Source: Brachyhypopomus gauderio
Lineage: Eukaryota; Chordata; Actinopteri; Gymnotiformes; Hypopomidae
DNA: 64,000 nt
Direction of reading: 5' to 3'
NCBI RefSeq assembly: GCF_052324685.1
Contig: NC_135211.1
Coordinates: 576,001-640,000, forward strand
The position numbers and the translations under genes were made by a program. A model generated the notes under the pieces. It was not told the DNA's origin. It did not search any database and worked only from the letters and a program-made list of their open reading frames with translations. Shown in pieces: positions 43,701 through 52,650 of the stretch; positions within the stretch are counted from its first letter, which is position 1, and every line of letters begins with the position of its first letter.

Positions 43701-44197
43701 TAACCTAACACAAGGGTTTTCTTTTGAGACGTGGTAATCAGTTATCTACTAGCAATATCACACTCAAAAACTTGTTTACATCTGTCGCCTTGGCTGGCTA
43801 ATTAGACATGAAACACGGTATCCATTTGACTGGCTTGTTAGAGAGATGTGAGTGCAGTAAACACACACATCTACTCTTCAACACTTTAATGGCCCTGAAA
43901 ATGAACAATAACGCGTAGTGTTTCACTGACAGCCTGTTAGGAGAACACACCAGCTAAGACACAACTAGCACAGCTAGCTAGCGATAGCTATACAGCAGCA
44001 CCAAACTTTTGTCTTATTTTATATAGATATTGTAGAGCACATGTGCTTTTAAATGTGCCTGTTCCTGCATAAAGTGACAAAGGTAGTCGTGCGCTGAATA
44101 CTCACCTGACCAAATCTCTGAAGTCAAGAAACGACAAAATCAACAGTAAAGGATCCGAAGGTAAATTGTCCAAGTTTAGCACCATGGACGCCGCCAT
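33639..44197 (-). CDS. fbxo3: F-box only protein 3 (SCF ubiquitin ligase substrate receptor)
   Basis: Eleven coding exons on the minus strand: 44106-44197, 43321-43410, 43044-43207, 42723-42837, 40876-41080, 40305-40350, 39745-39829, 35606-35728, 34342-34457, 33923-34104 (alternative end 33914), 33639-33833. All borders are GT-AG and phases agree; the product is about 470 aa, the length of human FBXO3 (471). Exon 1 has the F-box start ([20 protein letters not shown]) that binds Skp1. Exons 3-5 have the SUKH/SMI1-like part ([26 protein letters not shown]), and exons 8-10 the ApaG domain ([42 protein letters not shown]). The last exon is acidic ([12 protein letters not shown]), as in other FBXO3 proteins, but then runs into a CA repeat read as Thr-His before the stop; an extra unseen intron is the alternative for that end. 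Introns carry Tc1 and hAT insertions. Confidence 0.95.
33656..33696 (-). repeat. CA microsatellite inside the last fbxo3 coding exon
   Basis: On the coding strand a CA tract with two CG interruptions follows the acidic tail and is read as repeated Thr-His, then SQKPKNK and stop. Length change in this tract would move the frame or alter the tail. Confidence 0.75.
34106..34155. repeat. CA microsatellite in fbxo3 intron 9
   Basis: About 22 CA units ending in a cgcgca patch. On the minus strand it lies right against the acceptor of exon 10, where a pyrimidine tract is expected; the GT repeat thus replaces the usual polypyrimidine stretch. Confidence 0.9.
34755..34925. repeat. AT-rich tandem repeat in fbxo3 intron 8
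   Basis: Three diverged units of about 60 bp with the core aatccctttatattttgcta, then gtattacagtattaatca. Confidence 0.8.
35957..35988. repeat. CA microsatellite at the Tc1 border
   Basis: A tata(CA)n run leads directly into the first bases (cagtccctg) of the Tc1 element. Confidence 0.9.
35987..38211 (+). mobile_element. Tc1-like transposon with long inverted repeats, in fbxo3 intron 7
   Basis: The two ends are inverted copies of about 200-220 bp: cagtccctgatataagttat on the left, and a right arm ending aagtcagggactg. Each arm contains a second internal copy-like motif near its inner end (acaaaagttttgtcgcc on the left, gggcgacaaaactattgtc on the right), as in IR/DR-type Tc1 elements. The right side keeps a TA target (38212-38213). 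On the left, TA is separated from the end by the CA tract. The element encodes a damaged transposase. Confidence 0.93.
36333..37133 (+). pseudogene. Tc1 transposase, inactivated
   Basis: The frame has the N-terminal helix-turn-helix DNA-binding part ([17 protein letters not shown]), the GRPHKT linker, and the second part of the catalytic domain ([13 protein letters not shown]-type block, [10 protein letters not shown] with the second Asp, [15 protein letters not shown] with the Glu). The segment that normally carries the first catalytic Asp (DESKF-type) is missing between NRWTLEKH and RRPTGA, so the DDE triad is incomplete. The frame stops at 37131-37133, and the usual C-terminal sequence ([21 protein letters not shown]-like) continues downstream in line with a nonsense mutation. 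It cannot make active enzyme as read. Confidence 0.9.
38594..38935 (-). pseudogene. hAT transposase fragment (ZBED family)
   Basis: The 113-codon frame includes [20 protein letters not shown] and [21 protein letters not shown]. The [13 protein letters not shown] block is the conserved start of the hAT catalytic domain with its first acidic residue. The frame is short and flanked by stop codons. Confidence 0.88.
39180..39378 (-). pseudogene. BED zinc-finger remnant of the same hAT
   Basis: On the minus strand, translation gives [12 protein letters not shown], a stop, then a BED finger with C-x2-C ([10 protein letters not shown]) and the distal histidines ([11 protein letters not shown]). It is the N-terminal DNA-binding part of the ZBED transposase and is interrupted by a nonsense codon. 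Confidence 0.8.
40677..40850. repeat. GA-rich low-complexity tract in fbxo3 intron 5
   Basis: GAGA runs and tga-tag-aga-type repeats over about 170 bp, close to the donor of exon 5. On the sense (minus) strand it is a TC-rich pyrimidine tract. Confidence 0.85.
41192..42517. mobile_element. hAT element in fbxo3 intron 4
   Basis: Ends are cagtggcgtgcacagacat and, inverted, tgtctatgtgtgcaagccactg. Both sides carry the perfect 8-bp duplication tagtagat (41184-41191 and 42518-42525). No transposase frame is left in its 1326 bp. It contains a second hAT MITE at 42015-42281. Confidence 0.9.
42015..42281. mobile_element. hAT MITE nested in the 41192 element
   Basis: Left end cagggttgccaaat, right end ggcaactatg, flanked by the perfect 8-bp duplication gctgcagc (42007-42014 and 42282-42289). 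The left terminus is shared with the MITE at 15793. Confidence 0.88.
42550..42712 (+). repeat. 39-bp minisatellite in fbxo3 intron 4
   Basis: About four units beginning gtggatggtgctccagtg and continuing ctgttttaggtgtggtcagtt. It lies just inside intron 4, about 11 bp from the exon 4 donor on the minus strand, and seems to have grown from the hAT insertion site next to it (tagtagatggtgttccagtg at 42518). Confidence 0.9.
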
Positions 44198-44201
44198 CTT
44201 G
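44190..44201 (-). promoter_or_regulatory. YY1-type motif at the fbxo3 start codon
   Basis: On the minus strand the start codon lies in caagATGGCGGC, an exact match to the AAGATGGCGGC core bound by YY1 in many vertebrate TATA-less promoters around the first exon. No TATA box is evident upstream. Binding is inferred from the motif only. Confidence 0.55.
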
Positions 44202-44539
44202 ATGTCCGATACCAACGGCGGTGTATCGTCCCAGCCAGCCGCGCCGGTATCAAACACTCCATTTCCTGCAATAAAAAGCAAATTAATGATTTAAAAGTCA
44301 TTCAGTGTAATTTTCTGTATTTTGTTTTTAGATTCCATCACTCACACTTGAAGAGCACCTATGATAAAAAATTACAGATTTCTACATGCATTGCAAGTGT
44401 GAAAACCAGCAAAATCTGCAGCGTGTCAAATACTTGTTCTCCACACTGTAGGTCAAATAATAATAATGTCTGTGTGTGTGTGGAGGGGGGGGGGGTTACA
44501 TGGCAGATACCTTTGCAACTGATCTGACTGACTTGTCCT

Positions 44540-45085
44540 TCTTTTTAACATCATCAGATGTTTTTTTAAAGCATTTGCAGGCACACCTCTGTCAGTCTTT
44601 CTTTAAAATTATAAAAAATCAATAGTTTTCTTAGTTGTATGTAAGGTGAAGGTTGTGACACATTTGTCATATTTGTATTTTTCATTAAAAAAACCCATCA
44701 TAAAAAAATAAAAAAGCAGTGAGAGGTCCATAAGTGGTTCCCAAATTTTCTGAAAGATATTTCCTTTGTCCTTTAGACAGTAAGTAACCTGTTTCAGTTG
44801 CAATGTTTCAGTCATAGTTTTTTTGAACAGGTTGAGTGTTGGAGGCCTTTGCTGGTTCCATTTGAGTGCAAAGGATGCACTTCTTTACTACATATGATAT
44901 TAAACCAATCCTCTTGACAGACCTGGGATTCAGTGACCTGTCCAGATCAGTACCAAACAGGTAACATAGGGGTGTAAAATGTATTGGAATTTCCAGAGCT
45001 TTAACAGTCAAATCATGTATCTCCTTACAAAAATGTTTTAATGCCCCACATAACCAAAAAACATGACTAAATGATCCCAAACATG
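44540..45085 (-). mobile_element. L1-like LINE 3' fragment
   Basis: Two overlapping minus-strand frames (44808-45080 and 44609-44815) match the C-terminal part of L1-clade ORF2, after the reverse transcriptase: an H-x-FW-C type segment, then FGTDLDRSLN and the KRIGLISYVVKKCIL region. The two frames indicate one frameshift. The rest of the element is absent, as expected for 5' truncation at insertion. Confidence 0.7.
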
Positions 45086-45403
45086 TTCTACAACAAGATT
45101 CCGCTGAAAGTCAAGTTCAGTGAAGCACAGTCCGTATGCGCGACCCCATCTGTACTGGTGGGCGTATCCTAATGAATGTGATCATCAGAGTTGGGGCGGA
45201 GACACTGTCCTGCCTACTGGTTCTAATGCGCATGCTCTGGCACAAGCGCATCCAAGATAGCGGAGAGTCCATGACGGCCATCTTGGTGGCTTCAAAAATT
45301 CACAGTGGGAGTCAACGGTGACGTAACGTCCATTATATATATGGTCTCGGGTTCTTCCCCAGTCGACTCCTAAGGATGTAGAACATCCTCAGCCAAAAAC
45401 AAC

Positions 45404-45830
45404 TTCAGTGCCCCTAGAAGCCCATGCATCTCCATGTCACATGAGAAAGCCACGTGTAGAAGATAACTCAAATTGCGATATGCTGAATGCAGATGGGTCG
45501 CGTTGTAACCCTCTGGCACGATCTCATGCTTCCAGCCTCTCTGAACATGCATTTCAGAACCCGCAAACAGGTGATCTAACCAGATACCTCATCCACAAAG
45601 AGATGGTGTGTTCCGAGCTGCTGAAATTTGATGATCATCCAGAAAATTACTGGGCATGGAAATCCTCCTTCCAAAGTGTTATAAAAGATCTAGACTTAAA
45701 TGCTAGGGAAGAACTTGACTTCTTGACAAAATGGCTTGGACCAGGGTCATCTCTGCAAGTCAAAAGAATCAGATCAGTGCATGTTCATAATCCTGTAGCT
45801 GGGTCATTCTACAAAAACGTCCACTTTTGA
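45404..45830 (+). pseudogene. BEL/Pao retrotransposon gag-like fragment
   Basis: The frame contains a segment of the DUF1759 type found in BEL/Pao gag proteins (FDDHPENYWAWKSSF, then LTKWLGPGS). It ends about 140 codons in. The matching pol remains appear at 48560-49500 on the same strand, so one element seems to be split by later insertion. The copy is degraded and has no complete gene. Confidence 0.75.
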
Positions 45831-47303
45831 CATGTGGCAAAACTTGAAAATAAATTTATTTTTCTGGGCTTTAAAATTATACTACATTACTACTGTACTA
45901 ATTGCCTATAAGACCATACATAAGGTACACCTAAATGGCTTTTTGCCTTTTTGTACATTTATTTGAAGATTTCATGTACCGTGTATTTTTCACTGGTGTT
46001 ACCTGACCTCATTTGGGCGAAAGGGGGCATCACCCCCTCAGGCGAGGTGTCCCGCCCCCTCAATGTAAATAATAAGACCCATTTATTTTAAAACAATCGC
46101 TACATGGTGCCCCCGCGCCCCCCCTCTACAACTTACGTTCGCCACCCCGAAATTTTCTGATGCCCCCCCACTGTATATGTTCTGTCGCCGGCCCTGGCTT
46201 CATTTTGCAAGCTGTCAGGACTGGCTCGGATGCTGTTCCCCCAGCCATTGCTAGGTGCACCAGAGTCAGTCCCAGAATAAACCGGCGTAATCAGCAGTGA
46301 TTCATTTGAGCTGTTTGTTAGGCTTCTTAAGGAAGCTTGTGGAGACGGATCACTGCTGAATGGTGTCTCGCCACCTCTCTCTTATGCTTTCTCTTTACTT
46401 ATTTGAGTATCTAACTCCTGTGTTGCTTTCTGACCCATCTCAAGTTTTCCCAATCCTGTATTTCTTCCTATCCATTTTGCCTTTATTTTTGGGAAGGGTT
46501 TTATTTTGCTGCGGTGTTTTTTGCCTGCTGCCAGTTTCTTCCCCTGGTGTCCTTGGTTTCGGTTTCGCATTGCATTTATCCACGCTGTTTTTTAGTTACT
46601 GTTGTTATTTTGTTTCTCCCATCTCTCTACGGTTGAGTGTTATTTTTCACGCGTAGTTTTTTCCGCGTCATCTTTTTGTTTCTATTTACTCCGTGCCCAC
46701 CCGGTTTTGGTTTCTTTTCTTTTGCAGACTCTTCTCTTGAGTCTTCCACGTTGTTTTGTTTGTTCGTTCTGGGTCGCTGTGCACGTTTCCTTCTCGCTAA
46801 TACATTTGACAAGTGTCAAACGTCTTGCTCTTGCGAGAAGGGTCCACCCTTCTCTATAATATTTCACGCGGAGTGTACGTAAACGTGCTCACCGCGTTAC
46901 ACAAGCCTTGCACACGAGCTACATTGTGTCAAGTTCGTTCTTCCCTGGCATTCGGTAAAAACCAAAATGAGCCCATATTTTTGCCTTAAATTAAGACTGG
47001 ACAGGTTGAATATCTCTTTCCTCCATTTGTGTGACAGAACCTGCTGCGTGAAGTTTCGCGTAATTTTGTAATTACGTAACGCGAGACTTCACCACGACTT
47101 AGAATCGATTTTGGGATATTTAAAATCTATTCTGAATCGTAGTAAATGAGAATCGATTTTCGATATGTGAATCGACTTTTGGCACACCTCTATTATTTAT
47201 GTTGTTTTATGGAACTGGTGTTTTAATTTCAATCTGTAAACATATGTAAATACAATGAGCCTGGAATTGTGTCACAAGCTCATCCTCTCCTAGTAGGACA
47301 TCT

Positions 47304-48355
47304 TTATTGACAGTGATTGTACTGTCGTGTCTCTTCACCTTGCTGAGTGATGTTCACCTTCTCATGGCACCACTGGTTCAGAGTCACCTCCCTATCTGAA
47401 GACTGGCTTAAGGGGTAGGCAGATGATTTACACTCTGAGCAATCACCATAAGCACATGCCTTGGAACTGTTGCAGACAGTGCCGTCAGACATTTCCTCTA
47501 TGCAGTTTGAAATACCAAGCCTAAACAACTTGTCCGCCATGAACTGCAAGTTCTCATGCGTCTTACATTGACATGTTTCTGTGTCTCGGTCAGAAGGGGA
47601 AACAACCCAAAATGGTCGTTGACGCCAGAAAAAAGCATAGGAGATCTGCTGGTGCTCTGACACGTATTTCTTGTGGAGGTTGAGCATTGAATCTGTCAGA
47701 AGCCTCCTCTGTTGCTGAACCTGAAGAGTTATGGTGCTCCTCCTCCCAGCTGTCGGTCTACTGACATCATCACGAAGAAAAAACTGTCAGATGGATTTCA
47801 CTCTCTCATTCTGTTGCCGATTTTCAGGGATGCTTTTTGTTTTCTTTAAGATTCGGGACTCACAAGTAATGGCTTTCCTTAGAGCTGTTTTGCACCTATA
47901 TTTCTTGATCACTTTTTCTGTCAACAACTGTGCCAAGCTTTGTTTGGACTTTGTATTCTTCAAACTTTTGTACTTGCATTTTAATGCACCCAAAACTGCA
48001 AAATGGGATGTCAGGGCCTTTCTGACTTTGGTGTTAACTTGCTGTCCACAAATAATATTTTGGGTGTGAAGCTTTGGGCTGTCCAGGCTGGCATTCATGT
48101 GTCGACTGCTACGCTTCTTAATCCTTTCATATTTTCTTTTCCAGCTGGAGATTTCAAGTTTCAGCTTTTCTATTTCCCTCCACTTTCTTTGTGCCTGTCT
48201 CCTGCGTCTCTCCTGCTGTGTTGTAGTGGTCTGTAAAAACAAAAATATGACATTTAGAAAACATCTCTCTCTCTCTCTCTCTCTCATATGAATCTGGTAG
48301 GTGTATGGAAAATGGTGTGTGGGGGGGTATTGGTTACTTTTCCCAGTTTTTGCTC

Positions 48356-48395
<40 letters not shown>

Positions 48396-48422
48396 TTTTC
48401 TGTAGAATGTTGAGCCACGCAC
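47304..48422 (-). pseudogene. Unidentified transposon-type protein, one nonsense codon
   Basis: A minus-strand frame of about 372 codons is interrupted by a single in-frame TGA at 47787-47789. The N-terminal part includes translated CA repeat and is probably not genuine. It is followed by a basic coiled-coil-like segment (REIEKLKLEISSWKRKYERI). After the stop the frame continues RDDVSRPTAGRRSTITLQVQ, then a Cys-rich segment (CQCKTHENLQFMADKL, later CNSSKACAYGDCSECK). Proteins with this C-terminal pattern recur in fish genomes in repetitive loci as I recall, but I cannot name the family. Function unknown. Confidence 0.5.
48271..48391. repeat. CT and GT microsatellites
   Basis: A CT run (48266-48286) and a GT run (48356-48391) in the inserted sequence. 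Confidence 0.9.
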
Positions 48423-48559
48423 ATTAGTTCCACCTTTTGCGTCGGCGCAATATCACAATTTTAATAATTACTGTATAATCTTCGTTTGGAGGGGGGGCCA
48501 CGGGGGGTCCTGACTCACTTTTGCGGGGGCATTGGCCTCTGCTGCCCCCCCCCAAACCG

Positions 48560-49500
48560 CCACTGCTCCAGTCACAGCAAAGTGCACAGTGATTTGTGGT
48601 GAGTCCCCCAGACCAAGATCCTGTTCCAAAATCTGTCTAGTAAATGTATATCCTTCCAGCCATCCTGAGAAAGCTGAGAGGATGTATGCAGTCTTGGACG
48701 ACCAGAGTCACTCCCTTACATGTTAAAAACATGTTCAGGCACCATGGAGGTTACAGGACGCAGAGCAAGCAATTTACCAATTGAAGCAATCAATGGGAAA
48801 ACTCAGGTAATGCTTCCAACTGTAATTGAATGTGACATGCTGCCAGATGACATACTTGAAATCCCGACACCAGAGGTCGCACAGTACTACTCTTACCTTA
48901 GCTCCATAGCAGACAAAATCCCAGAAATTGACCCCAGTGCTCCTATTCTCCTCCTGTTAGGGACATTCTTAGTTTGCATAAAGTATGTAAGCAGCACAAC
49001 GGTCCCCATAATGCTCCATATGCGCAGCGGCTAGACTTAGGCTGGGTCATTGTTGGAGAAGTTTGTCTGGGTGGAGCCCACAAACCCAGCCATGTCAGAA
49101 TCTTCAAAACCAACATCTTACAGAATTCTGTCCACTGTCAATAGCCTGTACGATCCCCTTGGATTTGCTGCTCCCGTAACCATGCGAAGAAAACATTAGT
49201 CAGAGAACTTTCTGCAGAGCAATGTGATTGGGACGCTCCCCTTCCAATTGACAAAGAGACGCAGTGGGAGACATGGACTGATTCTCTGACTGATCTTGAG
49301 CAACTCTGCATCCACATCCATATGTACAGGTGTCACCATCACTCACCCAGAAAAGAGAGATACACATTTTCTCAGACGCCTCTATGATGGCCATAGCAGC
49401 CGTAGCTGCTATGTAGACAATTGTAGACAATTGGTGTCTCCCAAAGTTGATGCCTGAGGCTTTTGTTTTCTTAGACCTCAAGGGGGCAGAAGAGAATGGC
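48560..49500 (+). pseudogene. BEL/Pao pol fragment (protease to RT/RNase H region)
   Basis: Broken plus-strand frames show a BEL/Pao aspartic protease region (YAVLDDQS block), then a LGWVIVGEVCLGG-like segment, a LYDPLGFAAPVT-like segment and a WDAPLPIDKETQWETW segment, typical of Pao pol between protease and RNase H. Much of the reverse transcriptase is missing and several stops and frame changes are present, so the copy is dead. It continues the gag-like piece at 45404. Confidence 0.75.
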
Positions 49501-50026
49501 GCCTTCCTCGCCTTGTATTAGACAACAGACACATTTTTTAAGTAACCTTTCTAATTTACTAATTCTTTTTTATTATAACAATTGGAATATGCTTCATCTA
49601 GATGGTCTTGGTGCTGACCTTTGTTCGGTGTGGAGTTTGTTTTTCGGGCTGTGATTGTCCGGAGTTCATATAAGAATGAGTGTATGAGACTGCTCCTGTG
49701 TGAGGTATTTCATTCATTTGGAAGGAAAAGCCTTCATGGAAACCGAGACCGATACTTTAATCAACACTGATGTGAAGTCTGGTCACTGATACAACTCCAG
49801 CTGATTTAAGCTGATACAACTCCAGAGATGAAACTAACAATGCGGTGACATGAGAGGTTTCAATGCATATTCCATTCTCAAATCAAACATACCCAACAGA
49901 CAGCATGATGTTTCACACTATGTGTATGTGTGTGTGGTTGTATTAAAGCTTAACTGGATCAGACAGCCTCTGCAGCACTGTGTTTATAGCTTCCCTGAGT
50001 GATTTACTGGTGCTGTTTGATCTTGT
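49501..50026. other. No gene seen
   Basis: Probable remainder of retroelement DNA; no long frame and no LTR pair recognised. Confidence 0.3.
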
Positions 50027-50170
50027 ACACTATAAAAAAAAGTTGCCAAACAGTTACCGTAAAATTACAGTAAAATACCACACATAATTCAACAATGAAT
50101 TACTGTAAAATTACAGTTTTCCCTGTATTTATTCTTTGTAATTTTACAGCCAAATTTGAGTAAAATTACA
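50027..50170. repeat. MITE-like terminus with taaaattacag repeats
   Basis: Begins acactataaaaaaaagttgcc and contains several taaaattacag copies. A reversed relative lies at about 59225-59330 ending ttttttacagtgta. The other end of this copy was not found. Confidence 0.45.
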
Positions 50171-50930
50171 AATTTTCGTTGTAAGAAAACACAGATAGAA
50201 TGTTAAAATAACAGCATAATTAGGTTACATCATGGTATTATTTAAACAATCTACAAATGAACTTGTCAAAGTACAGATCTTTTAAAGTAAAATAACAAAA
50301 ATATATATTCAAATTAACTCAATTTACTGTCATTTAAATCTTATTAAAATGTGTCAACAGAGGTAATCTGTCAATATATGTTCATATCCTATAAACTTAG
50401 TGGATAACTGTTAAATGTTGGTTGATCAACCTACAAACTCTTACAATGTACTGTTTTTCAACATTAAAATAATTGGATTCTGCTTTTTAAATACAGAACA
50501 ATTAAAAATTATATATTTTTAACCCTATATGTCTATGGTTAGTGTGTTCAAAGATCTATGCTTTCATTTAATCTGATAATATACCGTAATAAAATATATG
50601 CCATAATAAAAAACAATATCATGTTAAGATAAACCATGTATTAACATGGTAACTTTCAATCTCTTTATTTTGATAGTTGAACTTCAACAATCATGACAAC
50701 TGAACTGACTCTAAAAAAAGGCTATATAGTAATTCTGGGACATCGTGTGCACTTTTTAATCAGTTTAGAATGCATAACATTGTAACGTAAAATGCAAAAC
50801 AATTCTGAAATCACAATAACCCCAAATATCAGACAGTTTTGTTTGACATCCAGGAAGATATGAGGCATGTTGGTCAGAATTGGGCCTGATTTTGGCAGCT
50901 GTGTATGGTTTTGACTCGTACCTACATTTT
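50171..50930. other. No gene seen
   Basis: AT-rich non-coding sequence. Confidence 0.35.
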
Positions 50931-51166
50931 TACAGGGCTTGCAGCTGTAGAGTTCTTGCCCCATTATTCAGTTTCTAAAGTAAACCCATCCATTTCTAAC
51001 GAGGCTTTTATTGGAGTTTGTGATTGCTTAAAGTGGAACAACTTGGCTTGTCGCCCTTGGCTTGCTCACTGGGGGCTAGGACTCTGCATTTGTAAAACTG
51101 CTTTGTGACAACAACTGTTGTAAAAAGCGCTATATAAATAAAATTTGATTTGATTTTGATTTGAAC
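50931..51166 (+). repeat. LINE 3' tail
   Basis: Ends with gcgctatataaataaaattt followed by gatttgatttt repeats, a 3' tail type widespread in fish LINEs/SINEs. No coding sequence is attached. Confidence 0.6.
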
Positions 51167-51297
51167 TTCCAAAGTGACTGCACATAAGCTCATCATGGGA
51201 CCATTTAAAAGTCATACAAATTGTTGTATGCATAACCAGAAAACATAGCTGTTTATCAAGTTAAGTATAGTGAAATAGTATTACTCATACTGGTGCC

Positions 51298-51928
51298 TTG
51301 ATCTTGTGTGCACATACTAGTCTTGAAAGAGGAGTTAGCAAAGAACGTAGTAGAGGTGAAACAAGTGTAGAAGTAGAAGGTCTGATGTTGAATGTTGCCA
51401 GTGGTTATGCTCCACAGGTTGGATGTGAGGAAGAGGAAAAAGAGAAGTTTTGGAAGGATCTAGATGAAGTGAAAGTATTCCCAGTGAGGAGAGAGTGGTG
51501 ATTGTAACAGACCTATATGGACATGGTGAAGGAAACAGATGATGAGGAAGCAATGGGTAGGTTTGGTGTCAAGGAAAGGAACCAGGAAGGACAGATAGTG
51601 GTGGATTCTGCCAAGAGGATGGAAATGGCTGTAGTCAACACTTATTTCCAAAAAGGAACATAGGGTGACCTATGAGAGTGGAGGGAGGAGTACACAAGTA
51701 GACTACATTCTGTGTAGAAGACGAAATCCGACAGAGATTGGGGACTGTAAGATTGTGACAGGAGAGAGCGTGGCCAAACAGCATCGTATGGTGGTGTGTA
51801 GAATGACTGTTGTTGTGAAGAAGAGGAAAAATGTCAAACCAGAGAAGAAGACCAAATGGTGGAAACTGAAAAAGGTAGGAATGTGGGAAAGAGTTAATAG
51901 AGGAGCTGTTAAAGGCACTGGGTGGTAA
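51298..51928 (+). pseudogene. RTE-type LINE endonuclease fragment
   Basis: Two plus-strand frames (51298-51501 and 51665-51928) carry pieces of an apurinic-type endonuclease as in RTE/BovB elements and the derived CFDP2-like genes. They read LMLNVASGYAPQVGCEEEEK, then after a break SGGRSTQVDYILCRRRN and SVAKQHRMVVCRMTV. The VDYIL and QHRMVV blocks hold the conserved Asp and His of the nuclease. The sequence between them is out of frame, and the reverse transcriptase is missing. Confidence 0.8.
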
Positions 51929-52300
51929 AAGTGAGCTTCTTTTGCGTGTGTCAAACCCTAGACGTCAGATTGGCTACCATGTATGTCAATCAAAATATAA
52001 GATGGACGATAGCCTGTCATTCATCCACTACTTTTTAATGTCATGCGATCTACCCACACCTCCTTCGCGATCGACCCACACTTCCTTTGCGATCAACCGG
52101 TCGACCAGTTTCAGTGGTGTATAGAATTTCTCTATGAAAATAATGAATGGAGTTTTTCTAAAGATTGTCTGTTGCATACTGTGGTAATAAAAAATTACAA
52201 GGTCATTAAAGACTTGTAAGCTAATGCTACTGTGCACTGAATTTATTATTAGATTGGCAGTCTCCTTAAAAACAATACACACATTTTATTACTATGCCAT

Positions 52301-52363
52301 TAGGGGTGCACGATATGGACTAGAATTGCGATGTGCGATAACATTGTTGGATATCCTGATATC
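52301..52363 (+). mobile_element. 5' end of a hAT element split by later insertions
   Basis: Begins taggggtgcacgatatgg, very like the terminus of the psmc3-intron hAT. After the LTR elements and a MITE are removed, it continues at 54464-54726, 57357-57551 and 57758-58080. The right terminus was not found. Confidence 0.7.
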
Positions 52364-52620
52364 TGTCACGCTACGGTCCCCGAACCCTTCCTTTTGGGGC
52401 GTGTGTTAACGTTGTCTGTGTCTACTCGTCTGCGTCAGTGTAGCTCCGTGGGTGCGGGTGCGTCGTGTCTTGTGCTCGTCGTTGTCTACAGTCTACACGT
52501 TGCTGTGTGAGTGTTTCTGTTCTCCGTGCGCTATTGCGCAATATCTGTTAAATAAAGTGACGTCTGTTACGCAAAGCAAGGATCCCGTGTCTCATCCTTC
52601 GCCGCGAGCCGCGCGTCACA
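52364..52620 (+). repeat. 5' LTR of copy A (with internal deletion)
   Basis: It matches the 3' LTR except for the missing promoter-containing block, after gggtgcgtcgtg. Confidence 0.93.
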
Positions 52621-52650
52621 GAACGACGAGCCGACAAGAGACACCAAACC

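Larger units (their letters stand above)
45990..48545. mobile_element. Inserted element(s) splitting the BEL/Pao copy
   Basis: Between the gag-like and pol-like fragments there is about 2.5 kb of unrelated sequence. Its edges are C/G-rich (cgccaccccgaaattttctg near 46141; gggggcattggcctctgctg near 48526), and it includes a minus-strand transposon-type reading frame and a CT microsatellite. Exact boundaries and family are not determined. 47040-47180 (aatcgattttcgatatgtga and cttttggcacacctct) looks like one end of a hAT element. Confidence 0.5.

Noticed and set aside
46360-46882. Hydrophobic plus-strand frames of 80-98 codons
   Set aside because: They arise from T-rich sequence, have no domain, and overlap frames on the opposite strand.
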